Under the pieces are notes generated by a model. The model was given only the letters and a program-made list of their open reading frames with translations, was not told where the DNA came from and did no database searches. Positions 25,998 to 38,282 of a stretch of 64,000 nt of DNA are shown piece after piece; within the stretch, counting starts at the first letter, position 1, and each line of letters begins with the position of its first letter. The DNA comes from Incurvaria masculella (taxonomy: Eukaryota; Arthropoda; Insecta; Lepidoptera; Incurvariidae), in NCBI GenBank assembly GCA_946894095.1, contig OX335659.1, positions 6,269,501-6,333,500 of the forward strand, in the 5' to 3' direction. The translations under genes and the position numbers were made by a program.

Positions 25998-26140
25998 GGA
26001 AATGGATGAAAGATGGTCGAAGCGGCTATGATATGTCCGTGCTCTCCCAATGTAGTCGTGCTCATAAAGAGAAGGCCGAAGGATGGCACCCAATTCCAAC
26101 GAGAATGCAATGTGTTGGGCTAATAAGACAGTAGGGGTTG
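25998..26140 (+). repeat. SINE body 3' fragment
   Basis: Contains GATGAAAGATGGTCGAAGCG, GTAGTCGTGCTCATAAAGAG, GGATGGCACCCAATTCCAAC and GTGTTGGGCTAATAA. The head and first half are missing. Confidence 0.65.
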
Positions 26141-26306
26141 TGGCCTTTCTAGTCCAGGAGGGTTAACGTGGTAAATTTACTCGTTAGGTGAAGTGGCAAG
26201 TGATCACGACCGAGTAAACCTTCAAACGACGTATTATACGGCCAAGTTAATTGAAATTTACCAGTAAGCATGATACGAAATTCAACTAAACTCCAGATTA
26301 AATCGA

Positions 26307-26662
26307 CCGGCTCGTAGCCTAGTGGCGCGAGGATTTGCCTAGCATACCAGAGGTCTGGGTTCAAATCCTCACCCCGTTCATCCACCACTTTCTTTCTCTT
26401 TCAGAGTTGGATATGTGCATTTCGTCACGAAACGTTCCATGGTACGGAATCCATGTAAAACTGTAGGTTTTCCCCTACTAGGTGGTTCTCCCCGCCCGGG
26501 TTGGTACCAACGCATTGGATGAAAAGATGGTCGAAGCGGCAACGAAAAATTGTAAATGTTTTCTATCCATTTCAATTCCTTCGGGAATTAGGTGTATTGG
26601 GCTAATATCGTGACGGTAGTTTTGTGGTATTAGCCATCGATGTCAGGTTGCATTAAAAAAAA
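26307..26662 (+). mobile_element. SINE, tRNA-like head
   Basis: Head TCGTAGCCTAGTGGCGCGAG and B-box-like GGGTTCAAATCC, common body with internal deletions (the CCGTGCTCATAAAGGAAG part is missing), end GTCAGGTTGCATTAAAAAAAA. Better B-box than the other copies. Confidence 0.75.
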
Positions 26663-26789
26663 CTCACTTGCAAGTTCATCCTGTGAATAAATTTACCATG
26701 GTAACCTTTCAGTTGCTAACAATAAAATAGGTAGAGCGATGACGTTTTGCACGAAATCTAATTGTCATTCAGATAATTAATTGTCAGCG

Positions 26790-26950
26790 TCGCTGGAACG
26801 CATCTGCGGCGCACACGACCGCGACGCGTCACGCTCCGCCATTGACGTCAGAGGCAGTTAGCGGAACGCCTCTACAGCCGCTTCCCCCACCCCCTCGCAC
26901 CGTCCGACTTCGGTCGCCAGAACCGCTGACAAGGTGACAGTGTTACCAGT
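26790..26950. promoter_or_regulatory. CpG-rich patch with CRE motif
   Basis: Locally CpG-dense in an AT-rich neighbourhood (GGCGCACACGACCGCGACGC and following), with TGACGTCA at 26843-26850. Possible promoter or enhancer. No first exon was identified beside it, so the role is a guess. Confidence 0.3.
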
Positions 26951-27990
26951 TCAATGGTGTTACCATAGAGTGTTACAGCCATAGAACAATATTCCGTGGT
27001 TACAGCACAGAATTGGGAATTTGTTAGAATATCTAACCTTTCGCGTTGTTACCGCGCGCTTGTGCTTTTACCAAAATATCCTTTTAGTATATCTAGCCTA
27101 TTCTCTATTCTGTGACTACCCTCTTTACTCACTTGCGATAGAGCGCCTTCTATGGAAATGTCATCGGTTTAATGACAAGGTCTCTTTATTTGGTTAAAAT
27201 GTGGACACAGATGACCGATCTGTGACAGACCCCGTGCGACCCCAAGTTTGGAAAGACGGCTCTTCGAAGGGAAAGTATTTTTGTTAGACATTTAAAAAAA
27301 TAAGTATTGATTGATTTGAGGTTACCCAACATTGTAGATTTCGTTCATAAAATTAACTCGTATCAACGAGTTCGATTCCCGAAAAGATTTTTTTTTTTTA
27401 CTAATAATGCTGTTTTAGTTTTTATCAAAATCAGTCTCGAGACTCCTTTGAGTATTTTTCATTATTTCTGATTTGGCCATGAAGGCACACTTGGAAAATT
27501 CAGCATGTATAGGTAAATAAACAAATACTATTGTTACTTGAAGAAATAATAAATATCTCCTCCAATAAATATTAAGTCAGCAGCCCCAGTCAAGCCTCTA
27601 TTGATACCATGCTTACTCGATTTTTCGACGAAGTTTTTGGTCGTGACATCCGTCGTGAATCAGGATCCAAAGAGTAGACCAAAAACGTTTTCAGATTATT
27701 TTCAAAATCTGATTACAATGCTTCAAATGTAGATGTTGCTGAAACTCAAATTAATGTGATAAAGGTAATGTCGTATATAAAATAAACGTATTAAAAATAA
27801 AGTTGTGAAAATCATAACTTCTAATCTAAACAATTGATTTTCGCGGCACTAATGTTGTTTTTAAAATAGGTAATAGGATGTGCTCTATCTAAAAAAAATC
27901 TAAAAAAAATCTATCTAAAAAAAATAACAATGAACCCGGTTATCAGATCATTAGAGAATAGGCACATGTTAGACCTAAACATGTTTAAGT
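26951..27990. other. No recognisable gene
   Basis: AT-rich. The stretch at about 27680-27770 shares TTTTCAAAATCTGATTACAA and ATGCTTCAAATGTAGATGT with 44775-44825, so it may be a remnant of another SINE body. Confidence 0.4.
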
Positions 27991-27994
27991 GACT

Positions 27995-28100
27995 GGACAC
28001 ATGGTTGGCTAATACCACACCCACCATCATGATATAAGCCCAATGCACCGAAGGAATTAGGTGCCATGCCAAGACCTTTCCTTTAGGAGCAGTATTCACT
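27995..28100 (-). repeat. SINE 3' fragment
   Basis: Minus copy of the SINE 3' part: GGCTAATACCACACC, AGCCCAATGCACCGAAGGAA, TTAGGTGCCATGCCAAGACC on the plus strand. Confidence 0.65.
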
Positions 28101-28358
28101 AGTATCGACCGATGTCACTATAGGGACTGAGGAATTTTCACATTTAAATAGTTAATAACTAAATTTACCCGTACACGGGCAACTAAAGTTGCCCAACTTG
28201 CAACAATCTCTGTCGATTTCGTCGCCAAGACAACATTCAGCAATCTCCGGCAACATGGTTTATGGACAAGTATGGAACCATTAATGGAGCAATAATAATT
28301 GCCCTCATGCGGCGAGTAAATGCACGGATAGGTACTTGGCAATTCGATAAACAACTCA

Positions 28359-28396
28359 CCGGCGCGGGGCGGCGCGGGGCGGCGCGGCGCGGGGAC
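28359..28396. repeat. GC-only short tandem repeat
   Basis: Head-to-tail GGCGCGGGGC-like units, then GGCGCGGCGCGGGG. Low complexity; ORFs through it are not convincing. Confidence 0.7.
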
Positions 28397-29960
28397 ACGA
28401 AAAGTATGGAGCGATGTGGAGCAATTTCACTCCATATCACTGGGATGATTGCCGATAATGTATTGGGGTTACTCTATATTGCTCCTCTATGTTCGGCAAC
28501 AGATGCCCAGCCATTAATTGCCTCAAAAATGTTCCGTGTACGGGCATCTATAGAGAGTCCGACCCCTTTTTCAATACAATATTTCATAATTTGTAAAGAA
28601 TAGATTAATAGTCGAATATTCGATAAAAACTTAAATATTTTGGTTGCAACTGAAAACCATGGCGTTACATTATGCGTTTTAGAACTACAAGAGGGCTCAA
28701 AACTTTTAAAAAAGGACTCATCACCATAAACCATTGCCATAAACCTTTCCTAATAAGAGCTGTACCTATTCATCAATATCCCTCAATATGATTTTCCCGG
28801 TTAATTCTCTTCCTCAAGCTCGACCTCAAATAACTCGGTATTTAATTCCGCTTTGAAGATGGAGCAATCCCTAAATTGCTTCCCGCAAGAAATTCATCAC
28901 ATCAATCCACAAGAAAAATGCTCATTCTGAGAAAAGTAAACTCATTCTTTTCTCGGAATGAGTCTTAACGAGGCTTCCATCCTCCGCCGCCGCCGCCTCC
29001 GCTTCCGTCGTTACCGCCTCCTCTCAGATTGGCCCGACCGTTATCATCAATTTCAACTATGCAGACATGCCATCGATCATGCAGCGAAATGACGCGCTTG
29101 TACGGCGAGCGCTTGTCACTGTCAGCGGCAGCGTGTACCTACAGGGTGTCTCCTCTCGCTAGCTGACTGCGGACCGCGACACGTCATCATCATTATGACA
29201 TATTTGCATTTGTGTGCTACATTCTGCTATGGTGTATCTTTTTTAAGACAACGCTTGCGTAAGTCATGTCCACCCGTAAAACCTGGAGTAAGGAAGAACT
29301 TAATGGACACTGATGAATCTCTCGTAATTTCCCTGTTTAGATAACGGGCAAATCCCAATATTGTTTTATGTATCTTGATTGGTATTTACCGTACCGTACG
29401 ATGCGAACTTCGACGATAAATGTGAATTGCTTTGTAAAGTTACTTGATGACTTATCTGAGAGGTTATTGCCTAGTTGTACTTTTTCGAGAGAAGTCAATA
29501 TTTGCATATTTATTAATATTTCACGAGACTCGATTGTAGATTCTTTCCCCGGGTGAGATTTGCAGATAAAAACGCATAATTATTTTATAAATATCGCTAA
29601 AAACGTCTACTTGTGATAGAGGAAATATGAAATATTCTAAACCGTTTTAGATTCAAGACATTCATAGCATCTAGGTCTATTTTTGACCTCAAGTAGAATA
29701 GTTCCCGAAGTTACTGCTGCTATCTGTAACTGCTACAAACATATGTTTTATTGGTAGATCGTAGTAGGAATACTTCGGGATGGTTTGTCCTGAAATTTAG
29801 TTAATTGGTATTTTTTAATTCTTGATGAAAATACACTGTTTTGGCGCCCTTTCTCTATCCTACTATACCAATCCCGTTCATTATCCTTGCAAGAATCGCA
29901 GTGAAAAAAAGAAGAGACAGTAAAACTGCTCAGTCTGATAACAAAACATTATGATAGCTA
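28397..29960. other. No recognisable gene; small CCG-rich patch
   Basis: A CCG trinucleotide-rich stretch at about 28980-29035 is followed by an inverted CCAAT box (ATTGGC). The surrounding 1.5 kb shows no exon or repeat I recognise. Confidence 0.4.
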
Positions 29961-30143
29961 TACAATGCTTTTCAAATAAGAATAGGATATGATCACCGCC
30001 ATTTTGAATGTCAAACTGCTAAAACCCTCACTTCACTTCACAAACTTCAGTACTTTGCCGCGGTACTGCCGCGTACTTTCCCTCGCCAATTCGGGTGAAA
30101 TTAGTCACGAGCCCCGTCCTATTCTTATTTGAATCGCATTGTA
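29961..30143. mobile_element. MITE with ~25-bp inverted termini, TA-flanked
   Basis: TACAATGCTTTTCAAATAAG followed by AATAGGA at the left (29961) is matched in inverted orientation by TCCTATTCTTATTTGAATCG and CATTGTA at the right (ending 30143). With ends set at CAATGC...GCATTG the flanks are TA on both sides, as for mariner/Tc1-type insertions. About 180 bp, non-coding. Confidence 0.65.
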
Positions 30144-31250
30144 CTTACTACTACAAATACGTGTACCCGAAGCACGGCAATAACACATATGGCTTTTGTA
30201 ACATAATGGTTAGCTTTTACCGTATCCGTGGAACGAGATAGGTAGGTAGGTACCTCGCATTATTATTAGGCATTCGTGCTGGCACTAGGTCCGCCCCCGC
30301 AGCTCGACAGTGATGAATCGCGAGATAAAATAACTATTCACTTTTATCGCGAGCCGGGTTGTACTCGCGCGATCACCCCATCACGCGAAAATAACAAGCC
30401 GAGTGTCACTCCCACATGTGCCACCCACTACGTCCCCCCCGCGCCCATCCTCTCTCCCGGGATACGCCCCCAGTTCGAATTTCGAAGCTTCTTTTATCGT
30501 TACTGTGATGTTATTGTTGCTAATAAAAAAATAACGGTCATAGGTATTCTTACATGCCGAAATGCGTTCTCGGTTAGATTTGATTCGTCTCATTTTATGA
30601 CTACCAATTTGGTATTTTTTTAGTGGGTAATTTGTGCTCCATTTTGTTAACCCCAACTAATAAAACGTAATTGACTTCAACGCATGGGATAATCTTTAAA
30701 ACGTAACAGATGCACGTAGTTAGATTTACCATTAAAGCATAGATTAAGGAGTCTTCTCTATGATGAAAGTAAGCGGTGCAAATAATCGACTCATCAAAAC
30801 CCAGCTCCGGGTTTGTATGTGCGTTAGCCATTATAATATTGTTCGCATATATTCAAGGCATTGTCGACGGCTGATGGGCTGAATATATCTAGAGAATTGT
30901 ACATATCACCCAGCCGACTCCGCCGAGTCACGTTTCACGTCCTGCGAGCACAATCCAACTTTAACGAAGTGAGGCGGAACGAAACCCTAGCCAGCCGTGT
31001 CGCTGCATCACCGCCGCTTATAGCTGTGTCTGTACGTAGATACGAAGCGACTACGTAACCGAGTAACCTATACAAGCAGAAAGTCGGTATGTATGTAACG
31101 GTGACGCGTCAGAGACGCGGAGGGGACTCAGCTGGTCGAGCACGTGTTCCCCCCCTCCCGCGCGCCGACCCCCCGCGCTGCGGCCCCGCCGCGCCCCGCC
31201 CACTCATCAGCTGATCGGCACAAATAAACACTGCACTGCGATTAAAAAAC
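30144..31250. other. No recognisable gene; GC-rich E-box patch at the right end
   Basis: Mostly unrecognised. At about 31100-31215 the sequence becomes strongly GC-rich and holds CACGTG (about 31140) and two CAGCTG E-boxes. It lies just downstream of the candidate small gene on the minus strand. Confidence 0.4.
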
Positions 31251-31258
31251 ATCAACTT

Positions 31259-31264
31259 TTTATT
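31259..31264 (-). promoter_or_regulatory. Polyadenylation signal AATAAA
   Basis: AATAAA on the minus strand, about 90 bp downstream of the stop at 31353. Fits the 3' end of the candidate small gene, but the motif is common by chance in AT-rich DNA. Confidence 0.35.
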
Positions 31265-31352
31265 AATAGATATTTCGTTAACATTACGTAAGCGTATGGT
31301 TGGTTCTCTATGACTAGTGTCCGTGGTGTCGCAAGCGTCGTCGGCGGCAGCG

Positions 31353-31634
31353 TCACGCGGCGTCGAGGCAGGGCAGGCGGCGCGGCGGCGGCAGCGCGTA
31401 CGGGTGCAGGCGCGGCTCCGCGCGGCGCCGCGCCGCCGGCAGGTCGTTCACGAAGGGCCTGCGCCGCTGGCTCTCGAGTCTCCGGAAGTGGCACGGGTGG
31501 ATCATGAGGAGCGGCTCGACGAGCACGCCCGGCGGCGGCTTCGCGTGCGCCGGCAGCTCGTACTCGACGCTGCAGTCCACGTGCAGCGGCACAGAGTAGT
31601 CCACCGGGCCGGGCCGGTGGCAGAGCGCCGCCAT
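31353..31634 (-). CDS. Candidate small host protein, 93 aa, unknown function
   Basis: Complete minus-strand ORF of 93 codons in a GC-rich island. The ATG has a favourable context (AGCAGC before, GG after), and an in-frame TGA at 31671-31673, 13 codons upstream, fixes it as the first start if the region is not spliced. The product starts MAALCHRPGPVDYSVPLHVD and has a middle part (EYELPAHAKPPPGV, EPLLMIHPCHFRR) that looks like ordinary globular protein rather than translated low-complexity DNA; the C-terminal 30 residues are arginine/proline-rich. An AATAAA signal follows about 90 bp after the stop. I do not recognise a family. It could also be the last exon of a spliced gene, or chance. The 189-codon ORF at 31252-31821 in another frame is alanine/arginine-rich and looks like a shadow. 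Confidence 0.45.
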   Translation of the reverse strand: MAALCHRPGPVDYSVPLHVDCSVEYELPAHAKPPPGVLVEPLLMIHPCHFRRLESQRRRPFVNDLPAARRRAEPRLHPYALPPPRRLPCLDAA

Positions 31635-31821
31635 GCTGCTCGGGCGGTGGGACGACGCGGGCGTGCGCGCTCAATGGCCGCCCGGCCGCGACTGAGGCGC
31701 GCGGGCGGGGACGCCGCCCTCCCCGCACCCTCCGCTCCGTCCTCCGCCCGCGCCTCAGCTGTTTCTGTTTGCGCAGAATGTTTCCGCTTCCTTCCTCTGA
31801 TCGACTAGGAGGTCGCCACAA

Positions 31822-34800
31822 AAATGCTAACGATAACGTAAATGGCGGAAACTGGGTTCATAGGATAAATACTAACCTCTGAAGCTAAACGGTCTGCCTG
31901 CGCCAAGTGGTTGTGTTATCTAGACAAGGCGCCTGAAAAAGTAGTTATCGTTACAAAAACAATATACGAAAAGGTAAATGGCTGCAAATAACGCAGCATG
32001 AAAATATCAGTACATACTTACTTATAATACCAGAACTAATCAAATCTTTGGTTGCATTTTGTAGTTAAAGGCGATCTAAGTTACACATATAACTTTATAA
32101 ACTGACTTGTTGTTGCATTATGAATAGGTACCAATATGTCCAAACAATATCTATATTCATTAGCAGGTACATACCAACATAATTTTTTTATAGCCAATCT
32201 AGCTAACGCAACCACTTGGCGCAGGCAGACCAACTTATTTAGCATCAGAGGGTTGGTCTATAAGCTGTGAACCCAGATTCAGCTATTGTACAGATAGCTT
32301 ATCGTGACCAAAAATGCCGTGACCTCCCGGAATATGAGCCCTCGCAGTAGCGAAAATACAAGTAGCACGGCATCCGTAAGGCCTGGCTTCTCGGTAGTTA
32401 TTTGTGCAAGCGAGGCCACGGAAACCGGAAATCGACTCGTGATAGATTTTCGTATTCGAAAAATATTTTTTTAGGCGGGAACTCGCCGGCGCTTCGGAGC
32501 GGAGCGCGGTCGCAGCGAGCCACGTCAGTGAAGGCATTCGCCATTTTGTTGCAGCGGCAGCGACGGGGCTTTAGAATACTAATCGCCTTTGCCGGGCTTT
32601 TCAAAAGAGACGTTCAAAGCTCTGCTGCCAGAGGTATTATAAAAGATGAAAGCAGGGCTTTCAACTTATTGACTGTAGTCCTACATATCCTGTTGTTGGA
32701 CATCTTCAGAGCTCAGGTTAGGTGTATCAGGTATGTAAGAAATATTTGATACGTGATTCTGAGATTCACAGTAATGTAGAATATTTTGCCTACCGTTACT
32801 TAAATGTATTAAAATGATTTTGATTTTGCAGTGAAGAGTACTTATCTAACTAGTAGTGTACGGAGAATGTATTTTGTTAGACTGCTGCATAAGGTCATCA
32901 AGGCCAATGCTCTGTGATGTCGAGCTTGTAGTTAGCAGTATGTTTTATTTTATATCGATGTTAGCAGTGTATACCTATGTAGAGTAAGTATCTACTACTT
33001 TCCAGATTGATGAAAAACGGAATTCGTGTATCGAATGCAAAAACCTTATAATTTGTAGGAACTAGCATTAGTGTTTAATAATAATTTCGAGTTTGAAGCA
33101 AGTGAAAGCATAACGTACTCTGTATAGAGTTTCAACTTCATAAAAAAAAACTGGTTTTAACAGAGGTTCAGTAGGACACATAAGATAAAGAAACAGCTAT
33201 TTTAAAATGAGGCCCTCAAAAGTGTATCGCGAGGCCGGACTCGCAAGAAAACGGGGAAAAGCTCACTCTACCAGCGGTTCCTTTGTTTGCTAGTTCGATT
33301 CCTGCTTTTTTCAACCAATTTCTTTAATCAATGTTGTATGGAGCTTACTAAAATGATTACGCAATGTAGAGTTGTCTTCATAATTGTCATCTAGAATTAG
33401 TCTATGTATTCTAAGAATTATACACCTAGTACAACAAACCGTAAACAAAACCGACCTGTTATGATGTTTTGCTAAAAGCTGTCATTATTTTTATTTAAAT
33501 GTTTTGTTTAAAATATAAATGATTCCCACTTAGCTTGTGTGGTTTCTCTATTTATCCATAATTATAGAATGTTAATACACGTTCCCTGTCGAATGTTTCA
33601 GGCAATCTTCAGATTAGCCCAGCGGATCCTGTGCAGTTTGGAAGTATAGAGGCTGGTGAATGTCCAAAATTATCCGTGTGGCGAGCTTAACGCAACCGAA
33701 GTTGTGTGATTGTGTTTTTCGTCACAGTAAGCATTCGTGTTTATAAATGCACACATAAAACTTGAAACAGCAAGGAGGCTGGTGCAAGCCAACGGGAATC
33801 GATTCCTGAAATCAGTACTTCAGTCAGGGTGATTTGTTTTATGATAGTTAAAAAAATTAAATGATGAATGAGTGAGCGAAATGTTTGTAAAAATATTTTT
33901 CACTAGTTTTTATAACACTTGTGTCTTATGTTTACGCTGATTCTAGTTTTAAGTTTCGTCTTGTTTGTATTCCTTGTTTAATCTTTTTTTGTTATTCTAC
34001 GATTACCTCTTTTCCATTGTATTATTTTAACGGAGTTAAAAATTGCTGATTGAGACTTTACTGGTGTAAATTGATTGTTATAAGTTGCTCTAAATTATGT
34101 TCGGTTATTGTTTGGTTCCTTAATAAATAAAAAAAATCGCTCCCAAGGTGATATGAATTAAGAATTTACTTACTTGTACAGATTTCATAAGTGTATGCTT
34201 GCAATCACTGTACATTCAATATTAAATTGTATGTAAAGTACGCATTAAATTATTTATAAACATATCAAAATGTGCGTGTCTGTTTAAGTTTATTAGGTAA
34301 AACGATTAATGACTAAAATTATCGATGATATTAAAACGTGACATTAATAATAATAAACGTACAAAGATAGTTTACATTGAAGCTGTTCTGTTATCAGCGT
34401 CCTTTCCATTATTCCAAGATCAGAAGGTCTTCCAAGTATAATGTTGGTATAAAATAAAGCAATACTATTAATGCACAACTCCGACAAAAAGGCACCAATT
34501 AACAGCATTTCATAGCTCACAGTGCACGCAATGTTGGCATTATGTTAATTTGTCCGTGTTGCTGTCACGGAATCTGGGCCGGCGACATTGCATCGGCCGT
34601 GAATGGCAATTTTCGTGACAGCCGGAAGAATGACTACCTACATCGAAAATCGTCTTTAATCAACGGTTTTAATTTGACACCTAAAAAAGGCGAGATTTGA
34701 AAAACATTAATAAAAGTTCACAGTGTAACAAAACTAGAGAGTGTCAACCGAGTCGCGTGGGGACCAACCCGAGTGGTGACCGAGGTGTGCGGCGTGAGGT

Positions 34801-35407
34801 AGCTAGCTGTCTAAATATTATATTAATATTTAGCAGTGACATCAATAATTCAAATTATGTAGAAAAAATATATGGAGTGAAGCTAAAGAAAGATTCCGAC
34901 CCATTGGACCGGTTTGCATCTTTTTTCCTGGTAGGCCAGAGAAGACTAATTAAAGTCATTATAACACAAATCTAAATTCAGGTTTAACCCAGTGAGGTAA
35001 ATGCAATTGTTTTATCGTCACCACACAAATTGTGACTTAATTGAAATCTGAAAAGAAACGATATTTACAGAGACTGAATTTGGAAATACAGTTGGATCAA
35101 TTACAGGAACATTTTTAGTGACAGCCCCAGACACTAATGGTTTGCCAGCAAGAAAGAAGAAACCTAGTTTATCTTGAGCTCATTTCTTATGCACCATGCA
35201 CCGACATCCGCGGATTATCAAGGGCCTATATTTAGAATTCCGTGCTCAAGATTCAGGTATCTTTTCTTCGAGAAGCCCGCCTCAACATCCGGCGTAACAT
35301 TTTCGCTAAATCAGCTCAGCGAACTTACTTTATTTTTGCTCAATAAAATAAATAATTAATTACCTATCCAACCGCCTACACGTATTTCTTTCGTTCCGAT
35401 TTGCTAC
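31822..35407. other. No recognisable gene; CpG-rich patch at 32465-32575
   Basis: Largest unexplained stretch here. A CpG-rich segment (GCGGGAACTCGCCGGCGCTT to about 32575) could be a promoter or first exon but has no clear coding frame. The region at about 33700-33760 shares CGTCACAGTAAGCATTCGTG-like words with 50-105, suggesting eroded repeats. The rest is AT-rich and unrecognised. Confidence 0.4.
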
Positions 35408-35771
35408 TTAAGGTGGCCCAACCCGGCGGCCCTAACTCATTCGCGGGCACGGTACAAAACCGTGCTGTTGCGCTCTGGGACCTTCTCTGTTTCAAAAAAT
35501 AAGACAGGCTCCGTGATGAGGAAGATGCAACATGTCCACAAAAAAGACAATGTGCATAGTGTATGATTTGGTAAGATTTACGAAAATTTTAATTTCAAAA
35601 CGACTTATAGCTAAAAGTAAACCACGACTGCAGTAGTAAAAAATCGAACAAAAACCAAATAGATTATAAATCTTGATTAAATAGGCTATGTCTGATGACT
35701 AATCTTTTTAAGATGTTTTTACTTTATCATTGCGTAATCCACCTCCAAAGTGGCGGGATGGGCCACCTTAA
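35408..35771 (+). mobile_element. TTAA MITE, internally deleted copy
   Basis: Starts TTAAGGTGGCCCAACCCGGC like 6752. It runs colinearly to CCACCTCCAAAG, then jumps directly to the terminal GGGATGGGCCACCTTAA, so about 185 bp of the right half is missing. Its right TTAA (35768-35771) is shared with the next copy. Confidence 0.8.
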
Positions 35772-36315
35772 GGTCCAACCCGCTCATCTCCCCATACAAA
35801 AGGGGAAAGAAGACCACGCCCATATTTCTTGTCAGAGATCCAAAATTTTGCTCAAAATAGCTTTATTTGATCGAGCTAGATGTCTGATGACCATTGGCAT
35901 TGTAAAATTGTGTTTGGTTTCTAAGTTATAAGGTCCGAAAGCTCGAATTTTTCGCGCGTTTTATACAATAATTTTGGAGGTGGATTACGCAATGATAAAG
36001 TAAGAATATCGTAAAAAGATTAGTCATCAGGCATAGCTTATTTAATCAAGATTTATGATCTATTTGGTTTTTGTTAGATTTTTGACTACAGCGGTCGTGG
36101 TTTACTTTTAGCTATAAGTCGTCTTGAGATTAAAATTTTCGTAAATCTTACCAAATCATACACTATTCACATTGTCTTTTTTGTGGACATGTTTGCATCT
36201 TCTTCATCACGGAGCCTGTCTTATTCTTTGAAACAGAGTAGGTCCCAGAGCGCAACAGCACGGTTTTGTACCGTGCCCGCGAATGAGTTGGGCCCGCCGG
36301 GTTGGGCCACCTTAA
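35768..36315 (-). mobile_element. TTAA MITE, inverted copy abutting its neighbour
   Basis: Full-length minus-strand copy between TTAA at 35768-35771 and 36312-36315. The end at 35772 has lost three bases (GGTCCAACCCGCTC instead of GGTGGCCCATCCCGCTC). With 35408-35771 it makes a tail-to-tail pair with one common TTAA. Confidence 0.8.
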
Positions 36316-37575
36316 CAGTACTTTGTAGTGGGGCCTTGATTTCTACCGCCCGCACAGCGTGAACAGACTACATTAGTAGCCGATGATAAAGCATTTGTTC
36401 AATTCTCCAAGACGAAAGGTTCTCTAAAGCCTGGCGTCGACTAGAGGCGCACTGAATTGAGTTTCTTTATTTCCTCCATTAGATGTATATTCCACAATCG
36501 GATTCGTAATTTTTTTTCTGTCCGTTCGATTACTTCTAGCGAAGAAGAGCCGACAAGAAACTTCGCACAGGCTGGTCTTGTATTTTGTTTTCTATTGATA
36601 CTTACAAACTAGGGATTGATTGAATACTACTGCTCACAAAAAGCATTATTCACATTGGTGAAGAGCAAACTTTTGACTTCCATAATGACATCTTATTTTA
36701 AATTAATAGAAATTATGATCTAAATTATTCAGGTGTTTTTACGCCATCGTCATTTTTTATACAAGGTAATATCAATTCAAATATGAGTCAATCCCCATCG
36801 CCACAAGCAATCAATTGACGACCGATGCAACGCCAATTTTATTCGACTCGGCTCGGCGCGGCGCAAACGGACACAGTTTCAAAGTAAGCATAGGTAGGAG
36901 AATGTTTGATTCGCTGCGACTCGACCCGGTGCACCTCCAGTCGAAGCCACGCTTAAAATTCACACCAAGCGAGCGAATTATCTGTGTGTCGTTATTTCCG
37001 GTTAAGATGTTTGCCAACTTCTATAGAATCACATTAGTCGTGTTGAGCAATATATCTGATGGGGCGTATCCAAGTAGAGCAGTGCAGAACAAGCATTCGC
37101 TCACAATCCTTTGCCCTATTTTCCACCTATATAGTATTTTTGAAAGAAAGGTACAGTCGCTTACAGTAAACGAACACGTCCAGAACGCTCCGGTTTTTTA
37201 TATAACATGGTCTTGCTCTTTTGGTGTAGAGCTACTTTTACATTAACTGTATACTGATCTAAAAAACAGTAAAAAACTTTTAATTCTTATATAGAGGCAA
37301 TGAGCCTCTCCTTTCACGTTGTATAGACGAGAGAGAGGAGGCGATGGCGAAACGTAAAATGGATAGCCCGAAAATAGAAGATGGTTAATAAAAGAGAACT
37401 TTTTCTCAGTTGTACTTCAATCATAACTTTGTTACTTTTAGTCGCAGCTTTAATATTTTACTTTTCATCGACTTTCTTACGCTTAATCTATGCTTTGAAA
37501 TTCATTCTAAAATTATTATACTATGAAATATTGAAAGGAATTTCAAGTTTTGAGGCTGCTAAATGATGCAGTGCA
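36316..37575. other. No recognisable gene
   Basis: A 143-codon plus-strand ORF at 36815-37246 shows no domain and shares its DNA with an opposing ORF. I do not call it a gene. Weakly GC-rich near 36840-36960. Confidence 0.4.
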
Positions 37576-37819
37576 GGGGGTCCATTCAGAGTAAGAGTGA
37601 GTTCGAATTCGCCACTAAATATCAACTCACTTTTTTAAATAGTTAATGTTTCCACACTTCTAGAACATCATTACAGTTAGGTAAAAATCTGGTTTGTCCC
37701 ATAAATCCGTTGGAAGTATAAATAACGGTTCCATTATTTAAATAATAATATATTTCCCAGCTATTTTTAGGTTAACTCACTCCCGAACTCGAACTCACTC
37801 TTGCTCTGAATGGACCCCC
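37576..37819. mobile_element. MITE with GGGTCCATTCAG termini, copy 2
   Basis: Perfect outer inverted repeat: GGGGGTCCATTCAGAG at the left, and its complement CTCTGAATGGACCCCC at the right. Same core as 12457-12696. No convincing target duplication. Confidence 0.75.
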
Positions 37820-37951
37820 TGTTATGGTGAAAACACGTTATACGAGACTGCTGTGACTTGAGGCTCTTAAGAGGATAAAGAGGTCATCAAGATCCATGCA
37901 AATATTTTGCTGATATATACAATTTTTTTTTGATACCTTTCATCCGAGAGG

Positions 37952-38282
37952 TCATGCACCACTTTCTTTCTCTTTCTAAGTTGGATAAGTGCATTTTGTT
38001 ACGAATGCGAGCTGTTCCATGGTTCAGAACCCATGTAGGTCTGTAGGTACCCTTCCCCTACTAGGGGGTAGAGTTTAGCCCGCCCGGGTTGGTACCACCG
38101 CATTGGATGAAACCATGGTTGAAGCAGCAATGAAAAATTGTCCGTCTTTTCCATCCAGTTCAATGTAGCCGTGCTCATAATGGGAAGGTACTGGCATGGC
38201 ACCTAATTCCTTCGGGAATGTGGTGTATTAGGCTAATATCATAACGGTAGCTGTGTCGTATTAGCCATCTAGGTTGCATAAA
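37952..38282 (+). mobile_element. SINE, head-truncated
   Basis: Begins at the end of the tRNA-like head (CATGCACCACTTTCTTTCTC) and continues through the complete body to CATCTAGGTTGCATAAATC. The promoter head is missing. Confidence 0.75.

Noticed and set aside
26307..26370. tRNA gene
   Set aside because: A and B boxes only, with no cloverleaf stems visible. It is the head of a SINE.
31252..31821. 189-codon minus ORF rich in Ala and Arg
   Set aside because: Composition follows the GC-rich DNA, and opposing ORFs exist on the other strand. The 93-codon ORF in another frame looks more like protein.
36815..37246. 143-codon ORF
   Set aside because: No domain recognised, opposing ORF on the other strand, no splice or poly-A support.
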